Below, in pieces: positions 1-7,867 of a stretch of 23,000 nt of DNA; position 1 is the stretch's first letter, and each line of letters begins with the position of its first letter. Under the pieces are notes generated by a model. The model saw nothing but the letters and a program-made list of their open reading frames with translations, was not told the origin of the DNA and did no database searches. The DNA is from a virus. The position numbers were made by a program, and so were the translations under genes. Location: the IMG/VR virus record IMGVR_UViG_3300025280_000184, positions 1-23,000 of that record. One strand, given 5' to 3'.

Positions 1-512
1 AAGTCAGTTCCGGTGCCTCGTTCAGTCTCGATGGTAAATACGTCGGCGGTGTTTTTCCAACCCAACGAAGCAAATTCGCTGTCTGTTGTCGTATTGTAAA
101 TGCGATACTCTTGAATATCTGTTCCAGACTTCTGGGCGAGGATGGCGTCGGCGTCCCTTTTTAAGGTTATGTCAGTCCCGCCCGTGCTGCTCCCAAAACT
201 TACTTTCTGTGTTCCGAAGTAGATGCCGTCTCGTCGAAAGAATAATTTACTTCCTCCCGCATGGACTAGATGGAAACCATTACTGTCAAAAGCAATGCCA
301 ATCGTTGTCGCTCCGCTTGCAGAGATAAGGGCCGGCGCACCAACATCATAGACAGGAAGTTTAAGCTGGTTGTTCGCAAAGGTCAGGTTTGTTTCTGCGT
401 CTAACTCTGTAGTTGTATCCCCAATCGTCACAAGTTCGTTTGCGGTTGCGCTATTAAGTGCGGTGATTACACCGCCACCGCCGGCCGAGGTTGTCGTTGA
501 AATTGTTGACAT
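1..512 (-). CDS. Tail fibre/tail spike-like protein, partial
   Basis: I translated this frame by hand: an ATG at 512 opens a frame that stays open for 170 codons to the window edge, so the C-terminus is missing. A good ribosome binding site (GTAGGAGCG) lies about 8 bases upstream and overlaps the stop of the preceding gene. The N-terminus is rich in Ser, Thr and Gly. Residues about 50-105 look like beta-rich fibre sequence, and residues 136-170 (YRIYNT...W.NTADVFTIETERGTG) resemble a repeat common in phage tail fibres, usually written as FxIYNTYTDxxNYER...W..N.F.IGTE. As the last visible gene of the leftward late operon it probably encodes a host-recognition or tail-surface protein. Which part of the tail it belongs to cannot be told from the N-terminal part alone. 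Confidence 0.75.
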   Translation of the reverse strand, partial: MSTISTTTSAGGGGVITALNSATANELVTIGDTTTELDAETNLTFANNQLKLPVYDVGAPALISASGATTIGIAFDSNGFHLVHAGGSKLFFRRDGIYFGTQKVSFGSSTGGTDITLKRDADAILAQKSGTDIQEYRIYNTTTDSEFASLGWKNTADVFTIETERGTGTD

Positions 513-524
513 GTTTTCACGCTC

Positions 525-911
525 CTACGCAAGTTGAGTAACGCGCACTTCCTGGTTGCCCGTATTGGACAGGCCATAAAACTTCAGGCCAGTACCACAG
601 TTAATGGATTTATCCGTTCCATTCCGCAACACCATGACATCAAGGGCAGTTCCCTCACCGGATCCAAAATCCCCCGAAGCGGGGGCAGCATCCCCCGACT
701 TCTGAACGATGATTTTCACATCCTCGCTTCCAAGGTTCTGAAACTCAATAACCTTGCGGTTATCGAGCTGGGTTCCATCAAGGCTGGATACCCCGGAACC
801 AACGGTGAAACCATCGTGGCGGGCATCTGAGCGGGCAATGCTATTATCGGGTGGCGCCCCTACAAAACCACCATCTGTTGCTCCATTATCGTCTTCTACA
901 AAACGTAACAT
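525..911 (-). CDS. Small putative virion protein of unknown function
   Basis: 128 residues, starting at an ATG with GAGAGGG upstream. It sits between the adaptor and tail-fibre genes and ends inside the ribosome binding site of the fibre gene, so translation of the two is probably coupled. The sequence has low Cys content (one residue), no membrane segment, and a C-terminal half that looks beta-stranded (KVIEFQNLG, VKIIVQKSG, ALDVMVLRNG, EVRVTQLA). This fits a small head-surface or tail-attached structural protein. I do not recognise a family, so the virion role is inferred from position only. Confidence 0.7.
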   Translation of the reverse strand: MLRFVEDDNGATDGGFVGAPPDNSIARSDARHDGFTVGSGVSSLDGTQLDNRKVIEFQNLGSEDVKIIVQKSGDAAPASGDFGSGEGTALDVMVLRNGTDKSINCGTGLKFYGLSNTGNQEVRVTQLA

Positions 912-940
912 CGCGCATCCCTCTCACTGCCCCCCGAGAT

Positions 941-1645
941 TTATACTTCCCAGGGAAACATGGCCCGGCCAATGATCGGCTGCCTTGTTCCCGATCCCAG
1001 CTTGAGGGGCGACTCGCTGAGACTCCTGACGTGTTGCTTAAGGCGTCCTACTTCCCTTTCGTAGCGAGCGAACCAGCGCTGCGAACGAGCTGCTGCCGCC
1101 TGGTTGTTTAAGTCTAATCCTCCGATTTCTGCAATAGCATAATAAGCTGGCAAAATATGAAAATCCTCCGGCAGGTTAGGGATGTTATCATCCACGGTGC
1201 CACCGGTCTTACTTAATAAGTCTTCGGCATTACTAACAGCACTTGGCACGACTGCGATATAGCAATCAATGTTTTTATCGGCAGCAGTTGGCTTCGGATA
1301 TACAATGAGTGTATTCATGCCTCGCGTGGCAAATATTTGAGGTGTTGAGCCTTCACGCTGGTAAAACTTGGCATCATGAGCCTGGAGCCGTGTCCTGGTA
1401 GAATCCGTCAATGCGTTACCATCAAATAATACTGCTTTTACTGTTACTACATCATTGTCCAGTGTATACTCGAGTTGGTTGGCAACGCTCGTGATCGTCT
1501 GTTTGCGTTCAAAGCAGTGCGTTCGACGCGCCAGGTCACGATAACCATTGTCCAGCTCCGCGTTAATATCTTCATTGCGGAAGGCTGTTTCAGACGGCTC
1601 TTTGAGTTTTAGTCGAACGTAGGCCCGGAGTTCCCCGCGATTCAT
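941..1645 (-). CDS. Head-to-tail adaptor-like protein
   Basis: 234 residues. The N-terminus (MNRGELRAYVRLKLKEP, then DINAELDNGYRDLARRTHCFERKQTI) is typical of phage adaptor proteins of the kind described for podovirus SU10: a short helical start followed by a 'W/F.D..I...N.A...' helix and a beta region that begins where unknown proteins read '.y.LP.D...V..V'. The middle has VKAVLFDG and the C-terminal half two helices (residues about 165-210) with many Arg. Adaptors dock under the portal ring and connect it to the tail nozzle. The gene follows the capsid module, as expected for this role. Its start overlaps the stop of the previous gene by four bases (ATGA). The family call is from pattern memory, not a search. 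Confidence 0.7.
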   Translation of the reverse strand: MNRGELRAYVRLKLKEPSETAFRNEDINAELDNGYRDLARRTHCFERKQTITSVANQLEYTLDNDVVTVKAVLFDGNALTDSTRTRLQAHDAKFYQREGSTPQIFATRGMNTLIVYPKPTAADKNIDCYIAVVPSAVSNAEDLLSKTGGTVDDNIPNLPEDFHILPAYYAIAEIGGLDLNNQAAAARSQRWFARYEREVGRLKQHVRSLSESPLKLGSGTRQPIIGRAMFPWEV

Positions 1646-2193
1646 TCGGCCTGCTCCTGTTCGGATCGGCGACTACGCGCCGTGGATTTCTTTGTCTTGG
1701 TCTTTTTCTTTGCAGCCTTTTTCTTTCTCTTAGGTGCAACAGCTTCCGCTATCGGTTCCTCAACAGCTGGTTCTTCTCGTTCAAACTGGTCGCCAATAGA
1801 CAGGTTAGCCATGATCTCATCTTTGCCAGGCACAAGGAACTTCTCGCCATCCTCCCCTAGCATTTCAATAGGAGCATGAAGTTCATTGGGATCCCCCGGC
1901 AATGCCGTGTGCATCTCTTCGGCTTCCGGGGCGGGCGGAACAGGCACGCGCATTACGTTCTTCGTGTTATCTCCTGTTACTACGTCTGCATAAGGCGTTT
2001 GCGTGAATTCCGAGGGGGACTCGGGAGAACTTTCCGTGCCCACAGCCTGGGCGGCTGACGGCGCACCCAATATTTCTGTTACGTCCGTGAATGGTGTTCC
2101 CTGGTAATGCGGGGTTTTCTCGGGTGGTGTTGCGTCAAGTCGCCGAGTTACCGCTAGCTGCAATAGTCGCTGCTTATCTACGTGATTGAGCAT
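1642..2193 (-). CDS. Hypothetical late protein with Lys-rich C-terminal tail
   Basis: 183 residues, with a strong ribosome binding site (AAGGAGGGG) 4-5 bases before the ATG at 2193. The first 100 residues are Pro/Thr/Ser-rich and probably disordered. The middle is acidic, and residues about 150-175 form a very basic stretch dominated by Lys (KRKKK..KKKTKTKK) like a nucleic-acid binding tail. It lies between a small capsid-module gene and the adaptor, so a structural or DNA-associated head role is possible. I recognise no family. The basic tail could also be an assembly or solubility feature. Confidence 0.7.
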   Translation of the reverse strand: MLNHVDKQRLLQLAVTRRLDATPPEKTPHYQGTPFTDVTEILGAPSAAQAVGTESSPESPSEFTQTPYADVVTGDNTKNVMRVPVPPAPEAEEMHTALPGDPNELHAPIEMLGEDGEKFLVPGKDEIMANLSIGDQFEREEPAVEEPIAEAVAPKRKKKAAKKKTKTKKSTARSRRSEQEQAE

Positions 2194-2220
2194 TTCCCCT
2201 CCTTCAGCATACTGATGCTG

Positions 2221-2247
2221 CCCGCCGGCTTTTTACAGACCGGCGGG
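2221..2247 (-). other. Intergenic hairpin, perfect 8-bp GC-rich stem
   Basis: CCCGCCGG and CCGGCGGG pair perfectly around an 11-base loop, in the gap between two late genes. No T-run follows on the minus strand, so it is not a standard intrinsic terminator. A second small stem (AGCAT/ATGCT, 2206-2219) follows immediately and abuts the ribosome binding site of the gene starting at 2193. It may be a processing or mRNA-stability element. Confidence 0.55.
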
Positions 2248-2265
2248 CGTTCAGATCGCGCTCGC

Positions 2266-2529
2266 TTATCCGTAATATATGTCAACGACGCCAGACGCCT
2301 TGCTGGCTTTCCACAAGATATTCGTGCCGTCAGTGGAAACGAGACTCGTAGTATTTATCGCGCTGTCTCCAGTAGCATTGTTGCCAATCAGGATAACCCA
2401 ACGGGGCGCCATTCCAGCGCCGTCATGCCCCTTGAGCCCGTGCACCAAGGTGTTGGTGGCGAAAGCTGTGCCACTCGCAGTCACTTGCTTGTATTCGCTA
2501 AGAATAATTGGTAATGGACCGATAGCCAT
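2266..2529 (-). CDS. Small putative capsid-module protein
   Basis: 87 residues, with a near-perfect ribosome binding site (GAAGGAGGT) upstream of the ATG at 2529. It directly follows the major capsid gene. The sequence (WVILIGNNATGDSAIN, ILWKASKASGVVDIYY) looks like a compact beta protein without Cys or membrane segments. The position after the capsid gene is where many phages carry a decoration, cement or head-completion protein. That role is an inference from position, and no family was recognised. Confidence 0.7.
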   Translation of the reverse strand: MAIGPLPIILSEYKQVTASGTAFATNTLVHGLKGHDGAGMAPRWVILIGNNATGDSAINTTSLVSTDGTNILWKASKASGVVDIYYG

Positions 2530-2585
2530 TTACCATACCTCCTTCAATGTGAATTTCTCGAAATAGGAACCGACTATTACTGCTT

Positions 2586-2603
2586 ACTGAGACGATCCTC
2601 AGT
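2586..2603 (-). other. Small hairpin just after the major capsid gene
   Basis: ACTGAG and CTCAGT form a perfect 6-bp stem with a 6-base loop directly after the capsid stop codon. No T-run follows, so termination is unlikely. Such a stem could stabilise the 3' end of the abundant capsid message. Confidence 0.4.
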
Positions 2604-2605
2604 CA

Positions 2606-3571
2606 TTACGGCGTAACGCCGGTTTGCCGTGCGAAGCTCTTGCGGCGATTGACGGTTATGTTCCCCATGAAGGAAACGAGAGCCGCCTGGTACTTGGCGT
2701 TAGGTGGCCGCTGCATTTCGGTGGTCTTGAAGTCCCAATCCGGGTGATACCGAAGTGCCATGTTCTTTGTGGTCAGGAAGTCGATGGTCTGGGCGGCCTG
2801 GAGCTCGTCCCATACAACGGGGATGCCGCGTATGGTGAAGTTCTCGAATCCGGCGTCGGCCAGTTTTGCGTCTTTGTCCACATAGCGCTGTTGGCCTTGA
2901 AGGGTGTTTGCCAGCGAGTCCCATATAAGTCCCGTCGTAACGATAAGGTCGGGGCGATTGGGAGCTTTCGTGGCGTTCGTGATCGAATTGCCGATGACTT
3001 TAAGGGTTACAGCACCAACGCTGCCTGTCAGAGAGCCTGGCTTCCACCATGTATAGGTGCCAGGTGCGATACCGCCCAGGGTAATGGTGTTGGAGTTGAT
3101 TGCAGCAAGACCAATCAAGTCCTTGCCGGAGTTCCCCGTGCCGTCTGCAAACAGCTGGGTTGCAATCTCTTCTTGCAATGAACCCTCGGCTTGGGTGATT
3201 TTCGACTGCATGAGGTTGATGACCGCTTGTTCCCCTTTGTTCTCGGCAAGTTCACGGTCACTGATAACGACAGACCCGGAAACCTCTTTCCAGAGATAGC
3301 CGGCAGCGCCGATCCCCTCTTGTGGGGTAACGCTTATGGTTTCATACGGGTCATGAGACTTGACAGTGGCGTTCTTTCCGAACAGGAGCGGTTCCAAAAT
3401 GAACACGCCGCCTGGTGCGGGAAGATAACGCCCGCTTTCTTTGATCTTTGTCAGAATAACGCTGGACGCGAATATGTTGTCCGTAAGTGTCTTTTCGGCA
3501 TATCGAGCCAGCGTAGTTGTGAATAGGGCCGTATAATCGCTAAAGCCCAACGTAGCTGGTGTAGTAGGCAT
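2606..3571 (-). CDS. Major capsid protein (HK97-fold type)
   Basis: 321 residues. It lies directly after the scaffold gene, the normal order for phage heads. The N-terminus (LFTTTLARYAEKTLTDNIFASSVILTKIKESG) and the C-terminal stretch (IRGIPVVWDELQ... then TTKNMALRYHPDWDFKTTEMQRPPNAKYQAALVSFMGNITVNRRKSFARQTG, with internal gaps here) follow the pattern of HK97-fold major capsid proteins: a beta-rich P-domain, a conserved 'G.PVV.D' turn and a final strand with 'L.....L....R...'. It forms the icosahedral shell. The ATG at 3571 is preceded by AAAGGTGAAATAG, an extended Shine-Dalgarno sequence like those of the early genes. No protease gene is seen beside it, consistent with the separate scaffold protein. 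Confidence 0.85.
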   Translation of the reverse strand: MPTTPATLGFSDYTALFTTTLARYAEKTLTDNIFASSVILTKIKESGRYLPAPGGVFILEPLLFGKNATVKSHDPYETISVTPQEGIGAAGYLWKEVSGSVVISDRELAENKGEQAVINLMQSKITQAEGSLQEEIATQLFADGTGNSGKDLIGLAAINSNTITLGGIAPGTYTWWKPGSLTGSVGAVTLKVIGNSITNATKAPNRPDLIVTTGLIWDSLANTLQGQQRYVDKDAKLADAGFENFTIRGIPVVWDELQAAQTIDFLTTKNMALRYHPDWDFKTTEMQRPPNAKYQAALVSFMGNITVNRRKSFARQTGVTP

Positions 3572-3624
3572 CTATTTCACCTTTTACTCCCTATTGGATT
3601 TCGTGTCTTTCGACTGGTCCGCGT

Positions 3625-4398
3625 TCAAACTGGTAAGCTAATTCCTAATTCCCGTTTTGCGGCTGCAAAAGCGTCCTCTACAGAATTGATGGCAGGCTCA
3701 TGTCGAACATTGTGTGCGGCCTGAGAGGCCGGACTTGTAGCACGACGTTTTCCCCGCAAGTTGGCCTGAGCCATATCGACGCCACGGGCCTCCGCGTTCT
3801 CGAAGTTCACAATGCGGAAGGCTTTCTCGGGATCGGTGATACCGGAAACTTCCATTTCCTTCAATACGGAAGCCTCATTGAAGTTCCCATATTTCTTGCG
3901 CACATCTCCCAGGGCATCTTCAAGGACTTGATCTGCCTGGTTATCCCGCAGGGACGAGATTTCATTCAAGGTTGTCGATAACTGGCGTTGTGTTGCTTGC
4001 TGTTGATCCCAAAGCATCCGCTCGGTATCAGTCGCAAACTCCATTTCAGGCGGGAGCGCTGCCGCAACAGGCTCTTCCCCTTCCCCCAGCTGATTGGCGA
4101 TGAACTCCAAGACTTCTTTGGCCTGAGCCGGATTAGTCTTGGAAAGCTCATTGATGTTATCCGCCCACGACAGCCGTGCTTTTTCCTCGGCAAGCTCGCG
4201 TCGAGTGTCGGCAATCTCCTGGGACTTTTGAGTATAATCCCGGTAAAGTGCCTGGCCCTGGTCGCCTAATGCTGCCGGATCGACCTGGCTTAGATCGAAC
4301 GCCGCCTCTTCGGGCGTTTGCTCGCCTGCGGCATCATACTCGAACGGTGCATCAGTGGCACCCATGGGTGTCTGTCCGCCGAGAATGTCTTCTGACAT
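3625..4398 (-). CDS. Scaffolding protein
   Basis: 257 residues: acidic N-terminus, long predicted helices (about 50-110 and 125-185, rich in Gln/Glu/Lys/Arg with RRELAEEKARL), and a short basic C-terminal third (LRGKRRATSP) before a final helix. This composition and the position immediately before the major capsid gene are typical of phage internal scaffolds, which bind the capsid shell through a basic C-terminal helix and leave the head before packaging. The start has a strong site (TAAGGAGGCG). No catalytic Ser or His motif of a fused prohead protease was seen. Confidence 0.8.
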   Translation of the reverse strand: MSEDILGGQTPMGATDAPFEYDAAGEQTPEEAAFDLSQVDPAALGDQGQALYRDYTQKSQEIADTRRELAEEKARLSWADNINELSKTNPAQAKEVLEFIANQLGEGEEPVAAALPPEMEFATDTERMLWDQQQATQRQLSTTLNEISSLRDNQADQVLEDALGDVRKKYGNFNEASVLKEMEVSGITDPEKAFRIVNFENAEARGVDMAQANLRGKRRATSPASQAAHNVRHEPAINSVEDAFAAAKRELGISLPV

Positions 4399-4473
4399 GT
4401 GTAACGCCTCCTTACATTTGATTGCTTCGCAACGCGCACTGAGCCCCTGGAGGCTGCACGCATCGTTTATTTA

Positions 4474-5025
4474 TTATTGTGTTCGGCGTTGGACAACGGA
4501 TGGCTGGGTTTCCCCCTGACCAACCGCTATCTGCCTGTCTTTATAAAGTTTGTAAACCATGGCTGGGTCACCCGGGTACGCATCCAGAAGATCACTCAAG
4601 TACTGGATGTCATCCACTCGGCCTACCCTATTCACCCGTTCCTGCATTTGAGATGCTTCTATCTGTTTTCTATAGTCTGCGGCTGATTGAGCTGGCTGGC
4701 TTTTTTTCTGCCCGCCAAATAATTTATTAACCAGCTCATACGCTCCCAGGAGGCCACCTATCCCCATGGTTCCACCACGGGACTGTTGTTGCTGAGGCAT
4801 CCCTCGAAAATCCTTCCACCGTTGCCTTTGCTGGTTCAATTTTTTTTGGCCCAAAGGCGTATTGAAGCCAGGCGGCAGGCTTGGGTGCATGGAACGGGAC
4901 TCTATCTCAAGGATCCTATTTTGCAGATGCCACCGGTTAGGGTCAGTCGGTGGCATATTCCTCAGCCTGGTTTGCATGTCGAATAACTGGTTGCCCTCTG
5001 CAAAACCGCGATCATCATTTGGCAT
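4474..5025 (-). CDS. Hypothetical late protein, Gln/Arg-rich
   Basis: 183 residues, with ATAGGAG about 7 bases before the ATG. The first 90 residues are rich in Gln, Arg, Pro and Asn (KKLNQQRQRWKDFRG, QQQQS). Residues about 86-106 include GGTMGIGGLLGAYELVNKLFGG, a short Gly-rich, mildly hydrophobic stretch. The C-terminal third looks helical (VDDIQYLSDLLDAYPG). This kind of protein, placed between portal and scaffold, may be an internal virion or ejection-associated component, but that is only a guess from position and composition. Confidence 0.65.
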   Translation of the reverse strand: MPNDDRGFAEGNQLFDMQTRLRNMPPTDPNRWHLQNRILEIESRSMHPSLPPGFNTPLGQKKLNQQRQRWKDFRGMPQQQQSRGGTMGIGGLLGAYELVNKLFGGQKKSQPAQSAADYRKQIEASQMQERVNRVGRVDDIQYLSDLLDAYPGDPAMVYKLYKDRQIAVGQGETQPSVVQRRTQ

Positions 5026-5034
5026 GAAAATCTC

Positions 5035-5481
5035 CTATTTATTGTTTTTCGTGCGCCGACGTTTTACTGCCCCGACAACCTTAGAATCCTTTTTGAGTTT
5101 GGGCTTGGATGGCGTTACCGTCTTTCTTGTTTCTATCGTCATACCGGGCTTCCATGTGTCGGCTGACTGCTCTTTTCCCCACTCCTCCAGGTCCTGACGA
5201 TATGATTTTCTGCCTTTCTGCGTATCCGGGTAATGATCGGGGTCGGGTTTCTTCCCCTCGACACGCGCATCAATCCTTTTCATGTCCTGCGTGGCATCAC
5301 GATGCTTCACTTGAGCAGGGTAAAGCCTGGACATAGGTTCTTCTGTCGTAATTTTCCCCATAATACGACCAGTAGGGACTCTTCCGAGCCGTCGCAACAC
5401 ACTCCTGTCTACGGTGGGTTGGCCACCGCCAGAAAAACGCCTTGGTTCTTCGATGGGTCCTTTATACTTTCCCTTTGCCAT
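5035..5481 (-). CDS. Hypothetical basic late protein
   Basis: 148 residues, strongly basic at both ends (C-terminus KRRRTKNNK), with no Cys and no membrane segment. Its ATG overlaps the TAA of the previous gene (TAATG), and the ribosome binding site GGGGGGAGGCGAG is inside the end of that gene. It sits in the portal-scaffold interval with other small charged proteins. Its basicity suggests nucleic-acid contact, perhaps as a packaged protein. No family was recognised. Confidence 0.65.
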   Translation of the reverse strand: MAKGKYKGPIEEPRRFSGGGQPTVDRSVLRRLGRVPTGRIMGKITTEEPMSRLYPAQVKHRDATQDMKRIDARVEGKKPDPDHYPDTQKGRKSYRQDLEEWGKEQSADTWKPGMTIETRKTVTPSKPKLKKDSKVVGAVKRRRTKNNK

Positions 5482-5747
5482 TACTCGCCTCCCCCCATCC
5501 GCCTGCGGACCGCGTCAATCATGAGAGGCGCAGCAGCCTGGGCGGCTGCATAATTATCGGCAACTGGTTCTCGCCCTGCTCCGGGTTCAGCCATCGGTTC
5601 AACTGGCATATCCCCTTCCATGGCTTCCGGCTCATACATCTGAATGACATTCATAATCTCGGCTTCGTATTGGCGGCCCTCGGGGCTTTCAGGCTCCCAT
5701 CGTTCCACAATACCAATCAAATCACTTAAAACGTCTGCGATAGGCAT
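5481..5747 (-). CDS. Hypothetical small acidic late protein
   Basis: 88 residues, acidic (many Glu, Met and Pro). Its start codon overlaps the stop of the preceding basic gene and its own C-terminus (MGGGE) is encoded by the next gene's ribosome binding site. It alternates with two very basic neighbours, so a charge-paired complex with one of them is conceivable. No family was recognised. Confidence 0.65.
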   Translation of the reverse strand: MPIADVLSDLIGIVERWEPESPEGRQYEAEIMNVIQMYEPEAMEGDMPVEPMAEPGAGREPVADNYAAAQAAAPLMIDAVRRRMGGGE

Positions 5748-5941
5748 TATCTCTCCACCCTCAATTTTCGGCGACGAATCGCCTTCATTATGTTCCGTTT
5801 TGGAACCTTGATTGCCTTCTTTCTTGTTTTCGCGTTTTTAGGTTTACGCCCCGAAGGGTCCCGCGACGGGCGCTCCTGGGGCTGCGCCCCCTTGAGGAAG
5901 AGGTCCAACTGGCCCGCCAGGCCCGCCTCCAGATTCTCCAT
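5747..5941 (-). CDS. Small very basic protein overlapping the end of the portal gene
   Basis: The frame opens with GTG at 5950, but I prefer the ATG at 5941, which has AGGTGAGGGGA directly upstream (64 residues). The first ~98 bases overlap the portal gene in the +1 frame, and the rest covers the otherwise empty stretch before the next gene. The protein is extremely rich in Lys and Arg (KPKNAKTRKKAIKVPKRN, IRRRKLRVER). The overlap plus start/stop coupling to the next gene supports it as real. It may bind DNA or RNA; no family was recognised. Confidence 0.55.
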   Translation of the reverse strand: MENLEAGLAGQLDLFLKGAQPQERPSRDPSGRKPKNAKTRKKAIKVPKRNIMKAIRRRKLRVER

Positions 5942-7634
5942 TCCCCTCACCTTGTCCCATTCCAGCTAGAAGTTCTTCTATCCCACCGGCGCCACCCGGC
6001 GGCTGTGCCATGGCGTCCATAATTTCATCAACTTCGTTTGGCCGCAAGTCAAATGTTCTGAGGGCACGGCGAACGATTGGGTCCAGGTGCGGCGGTATCG
6101 GCACAGGGATCTGAGCGAGATAGCCAGTAAGCGTAAGCATATCGGCCCGCTCCTGAGCGCGATCCTGAAACGCAGTCGAACCCGTTACAATATCTATTTC
6201 CGAGTTTTCCGGGAGTTCAGACGGTTTAATGGCCACCATGGACTGCCCGTTCGGCAGTACGATTTCCAATACCAGGGGTTGATCCTGAAACCTGCGGAGC
6301 ACATGATATAATTTCTCCGCGTTACGCTTCAGGAACCTCTCGTATACCTGCTGATCATCTTCGGCCCGCACCCCGCCCTGCATGGCAATCTGCTGAACTT
6401 CGGTTGCCGTGCGTTTTGTTCCCAGGGGCGTGCCGCGCTTAAAGTCATTGACTCCTATAATTTCATCAAAGTCAATGCGGCTCTGGAATTCTATGTGACG
6501 ATGTTCCGTGTTCATATTGGGCATGTGGAGCGGACGTGCGGCATCTTCCATCGGGCCCTGGTATTCACCGTCCACTTCTACGGCTACATCTGTTGAGCCG
6601 GCTTCGAGCGCTTTCTCCCCCCTGGGGGACAGCGCACCCTGCTTGGTAAGCAAGCGGGGTAAAGCGCGGCCAGCATGAGTAACAGAAAGACTGCGTAGCT
6701 TATTGATCTCGAGCTGCTGGTTTTCCACGCTTTCCGGGTCACTAATACCATAAAACATGTCGGGCACAATGATATTGGGCAGGATCTCGAACGGGAAGAA
6801 GTCGTCAAATCCAAACGGATCTTCCTCAATCATCAGCACCAGGTCATTCGGTGCTTCCGGCACAATCATGTGAACGCCAGTCTGACGGTCCCAATAGTCA
6901 TAAATAACTGCATAGCCAGGTCTGGTGGAGCTTTTCCGGGCTACTGACTGCTTTGGATCAGCCAGGTTCGCAGGGCTTAACAACCGGGGCATTTCCGTGG
7001 CAGTTGGAACAACCTTGTCAACATGCTCCCACTCCGTATTCTGCTGCAACTCTTCTATGGGAATATAAAGAACTTCGGCGCACCAGCGGGCATGTTTCAG
7101 GTTGGGGCGCGTAAGATCCAGGTCAGTCAGAAAGCGACCAGGACTCACACGGGAAAGACGGGGCTCGTCAACCCGGATCATCCCATCCTGTTCTTCCAGC
7201 CACCAGCCGATGCGGGAAATACCATAACCGAAAAGGCGTCGGTCAAGGTCCAACAGGCGTATTTCGTCCTGCGCCTGAATCCTGCGCCAGGTGGACTTCA
7301 TCAGTTCGCGGACCTTGAGCTCTTCTTCCTCCCGGCTATCGTCGTCACAACCAGGACAACGCACATAGAACTCGGGATCCTGGAAGCCAAGGGTTGCCAC
7401 CTTAATGTGGATGGATGGCATGATGCGGTTGACGACAACGAGATCAACGTCGGGAAGGTCGCCCTTTGCAGAAGCGCCTGGAGGAGTGCCCCAATGATTA
7501 CCGGTGTAATATTGGAGCATCCGGCGGTAAATACCCTTTAGCGTGGTATTGTAATACCGCAGGGCGCCGTCAATGCGGCCTCGCACTCTATGAATGTAGT
7601 CTTGTCGCGTTCTAAGTTTCTCTGTGTCAGCCAC
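5844..7634 (-). CDS. Portal protein
   Basis: 596 residues, the usual size for a portal. Family features seen: an N-terminal helical region with 'YYTGNHW' and 'VNRIMPSIHIKVATL' (portal proteins often read '.N....i...v..l'), an acidic stem segment, 'PDMFYGISDPESVENQQLEINKLRS' (typical '.yG.G....l...Q..iN.l.s' motif; listed here with its core at about residues 295-320), and a Gly/Pro-rich C-terminal tail (about residues 550-596). Twelve copies form the ring through which DNA enters and leaves the head. It follows a set of small genes after terL rather than terL itself. The start is a GTG with only a weak ribosome binding site and a 12-bp palindrome just upstream. Confidence 0.88.
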   Translation of the reverse strand: MADTEKLRTRQDYIHRVRGRIDGALRYYNTTLKGIYRRMLQYYTGNHWGTPPGASAKGDLPDVDLVVVNRIMPSIHIKVATLGFQDPEFYVRCPGCDDDSREEEELKVRELMKSTWRRIQAQDEIRLLDLDRRLFGYGISRIGWWLEEQDGMIRVDEPRLSRVSPGRFLTDLDLTRPNLKHARWCAEVLYIPIEELQQNTEWEHVDKVVPTATEMPRLLSPANLADPKQSVARKSSTRPGYAVIYDYWDRQTGVHMIVPEAPNDLVLMIEEDPFGFDDFFPFEILPNIIVPDMFYGISDPESVENQQLEINKLRSLSVTHAGRALPRLLTKQGALSPRGEKALEAGSTDVAVEVDGEYQGPMEDAARPLHMPNMNTEHRHIEFQSRIDFDEIIGVNDFKRGTPLGTKRTATEVQQIAMQGGVRAEDDQQVYERFLKRNAEKLYHVLRRFQDQPLVLEIVLPNGQSMVAIKPSELPENSEIDIVTGSTAFQDRAQERADMLTLTGYLAQIPVPIPPHLDPIVRRALRTFDLRPNEVDEIMDAMAQPPGGAGGIEELLAGMGQGEGNGESGGGPGGPVGPLPQGGAAPGAPVAGPFGA

Positions 7635-7646
7635 CGTGAATTCACG
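7635..7646. other. 12-bp palindrome abutting the portal start codon
   Basis: CGTGAATTCACG is a perfect palindrome ending one base before the portal GTG codon. It could be a protein-binding site or a small RNA stem affecting portal translation. It could also be chance. Confidence 0.3.
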
Positions 7647-7693
7647 TGCTTCCTGCCCCCAGCATCTGCTCGTCCTGCCCCAATTACGCTATC

Positions 7694-7813
7694 TTATTGT
7701 CCAATAAAACGCCCCATCGTAAATCCTAAGAGCCAAATTCCTACTGCCCCCAAAATCGACCAGAAAAAATGAATGGCACAACGGCTATGTTCTTGATTGC
7801 AGCACTTCTTCAT
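7694..7813 (-). CDS. 39-residue single-pass membrane peptide with N-terminal Cys motif
   Basis: I found this small frame by hand. Its ATG at 7813 overlaps the TGA at 7812-7810 of the upstream frame (ATGA), the usual sign of coupled translation. The N-terminus is MKKCCNQEHSRCA, with three Cys and a His. It is followed by one hydrophobic stretch (about residues 14-37, IHFFWSILGAVGIWLLGFTMG) that should span a membrane. The gene ends before the portal gene. A Cys-rich head with a single membrane anchor may bind metal or be acylated. No family is known to me, and the role is unknown. Confidence 0.55.
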   Translation of the reverse strand: MKKCCNQEHSRCAIHFFWSILGAVGIWLLGFTMGRFIGQ

Positions 7814-7867
7814 CCACACACACTCCCCAAAATGGCCTGGGCAACTCCCAGGTTATCAGCATGAGCT

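Noticed and set aside
534-830. Plus-strand open frames in the structural region (also at 2624-3181, 7023-7541, 10326-10898)
   Set aside because: They lie antisense to clear late genes, lack ribosome binding sites and have no recognisable protein pattern. They exist because the opposite strand is constrained coding DNA.
2221-2247. Intrinsic terminator after the small capsid-module gene
   Set aside because: The stem is strong but no T-run follows on the transcribed strand, and more late genes lie immediately downstream.
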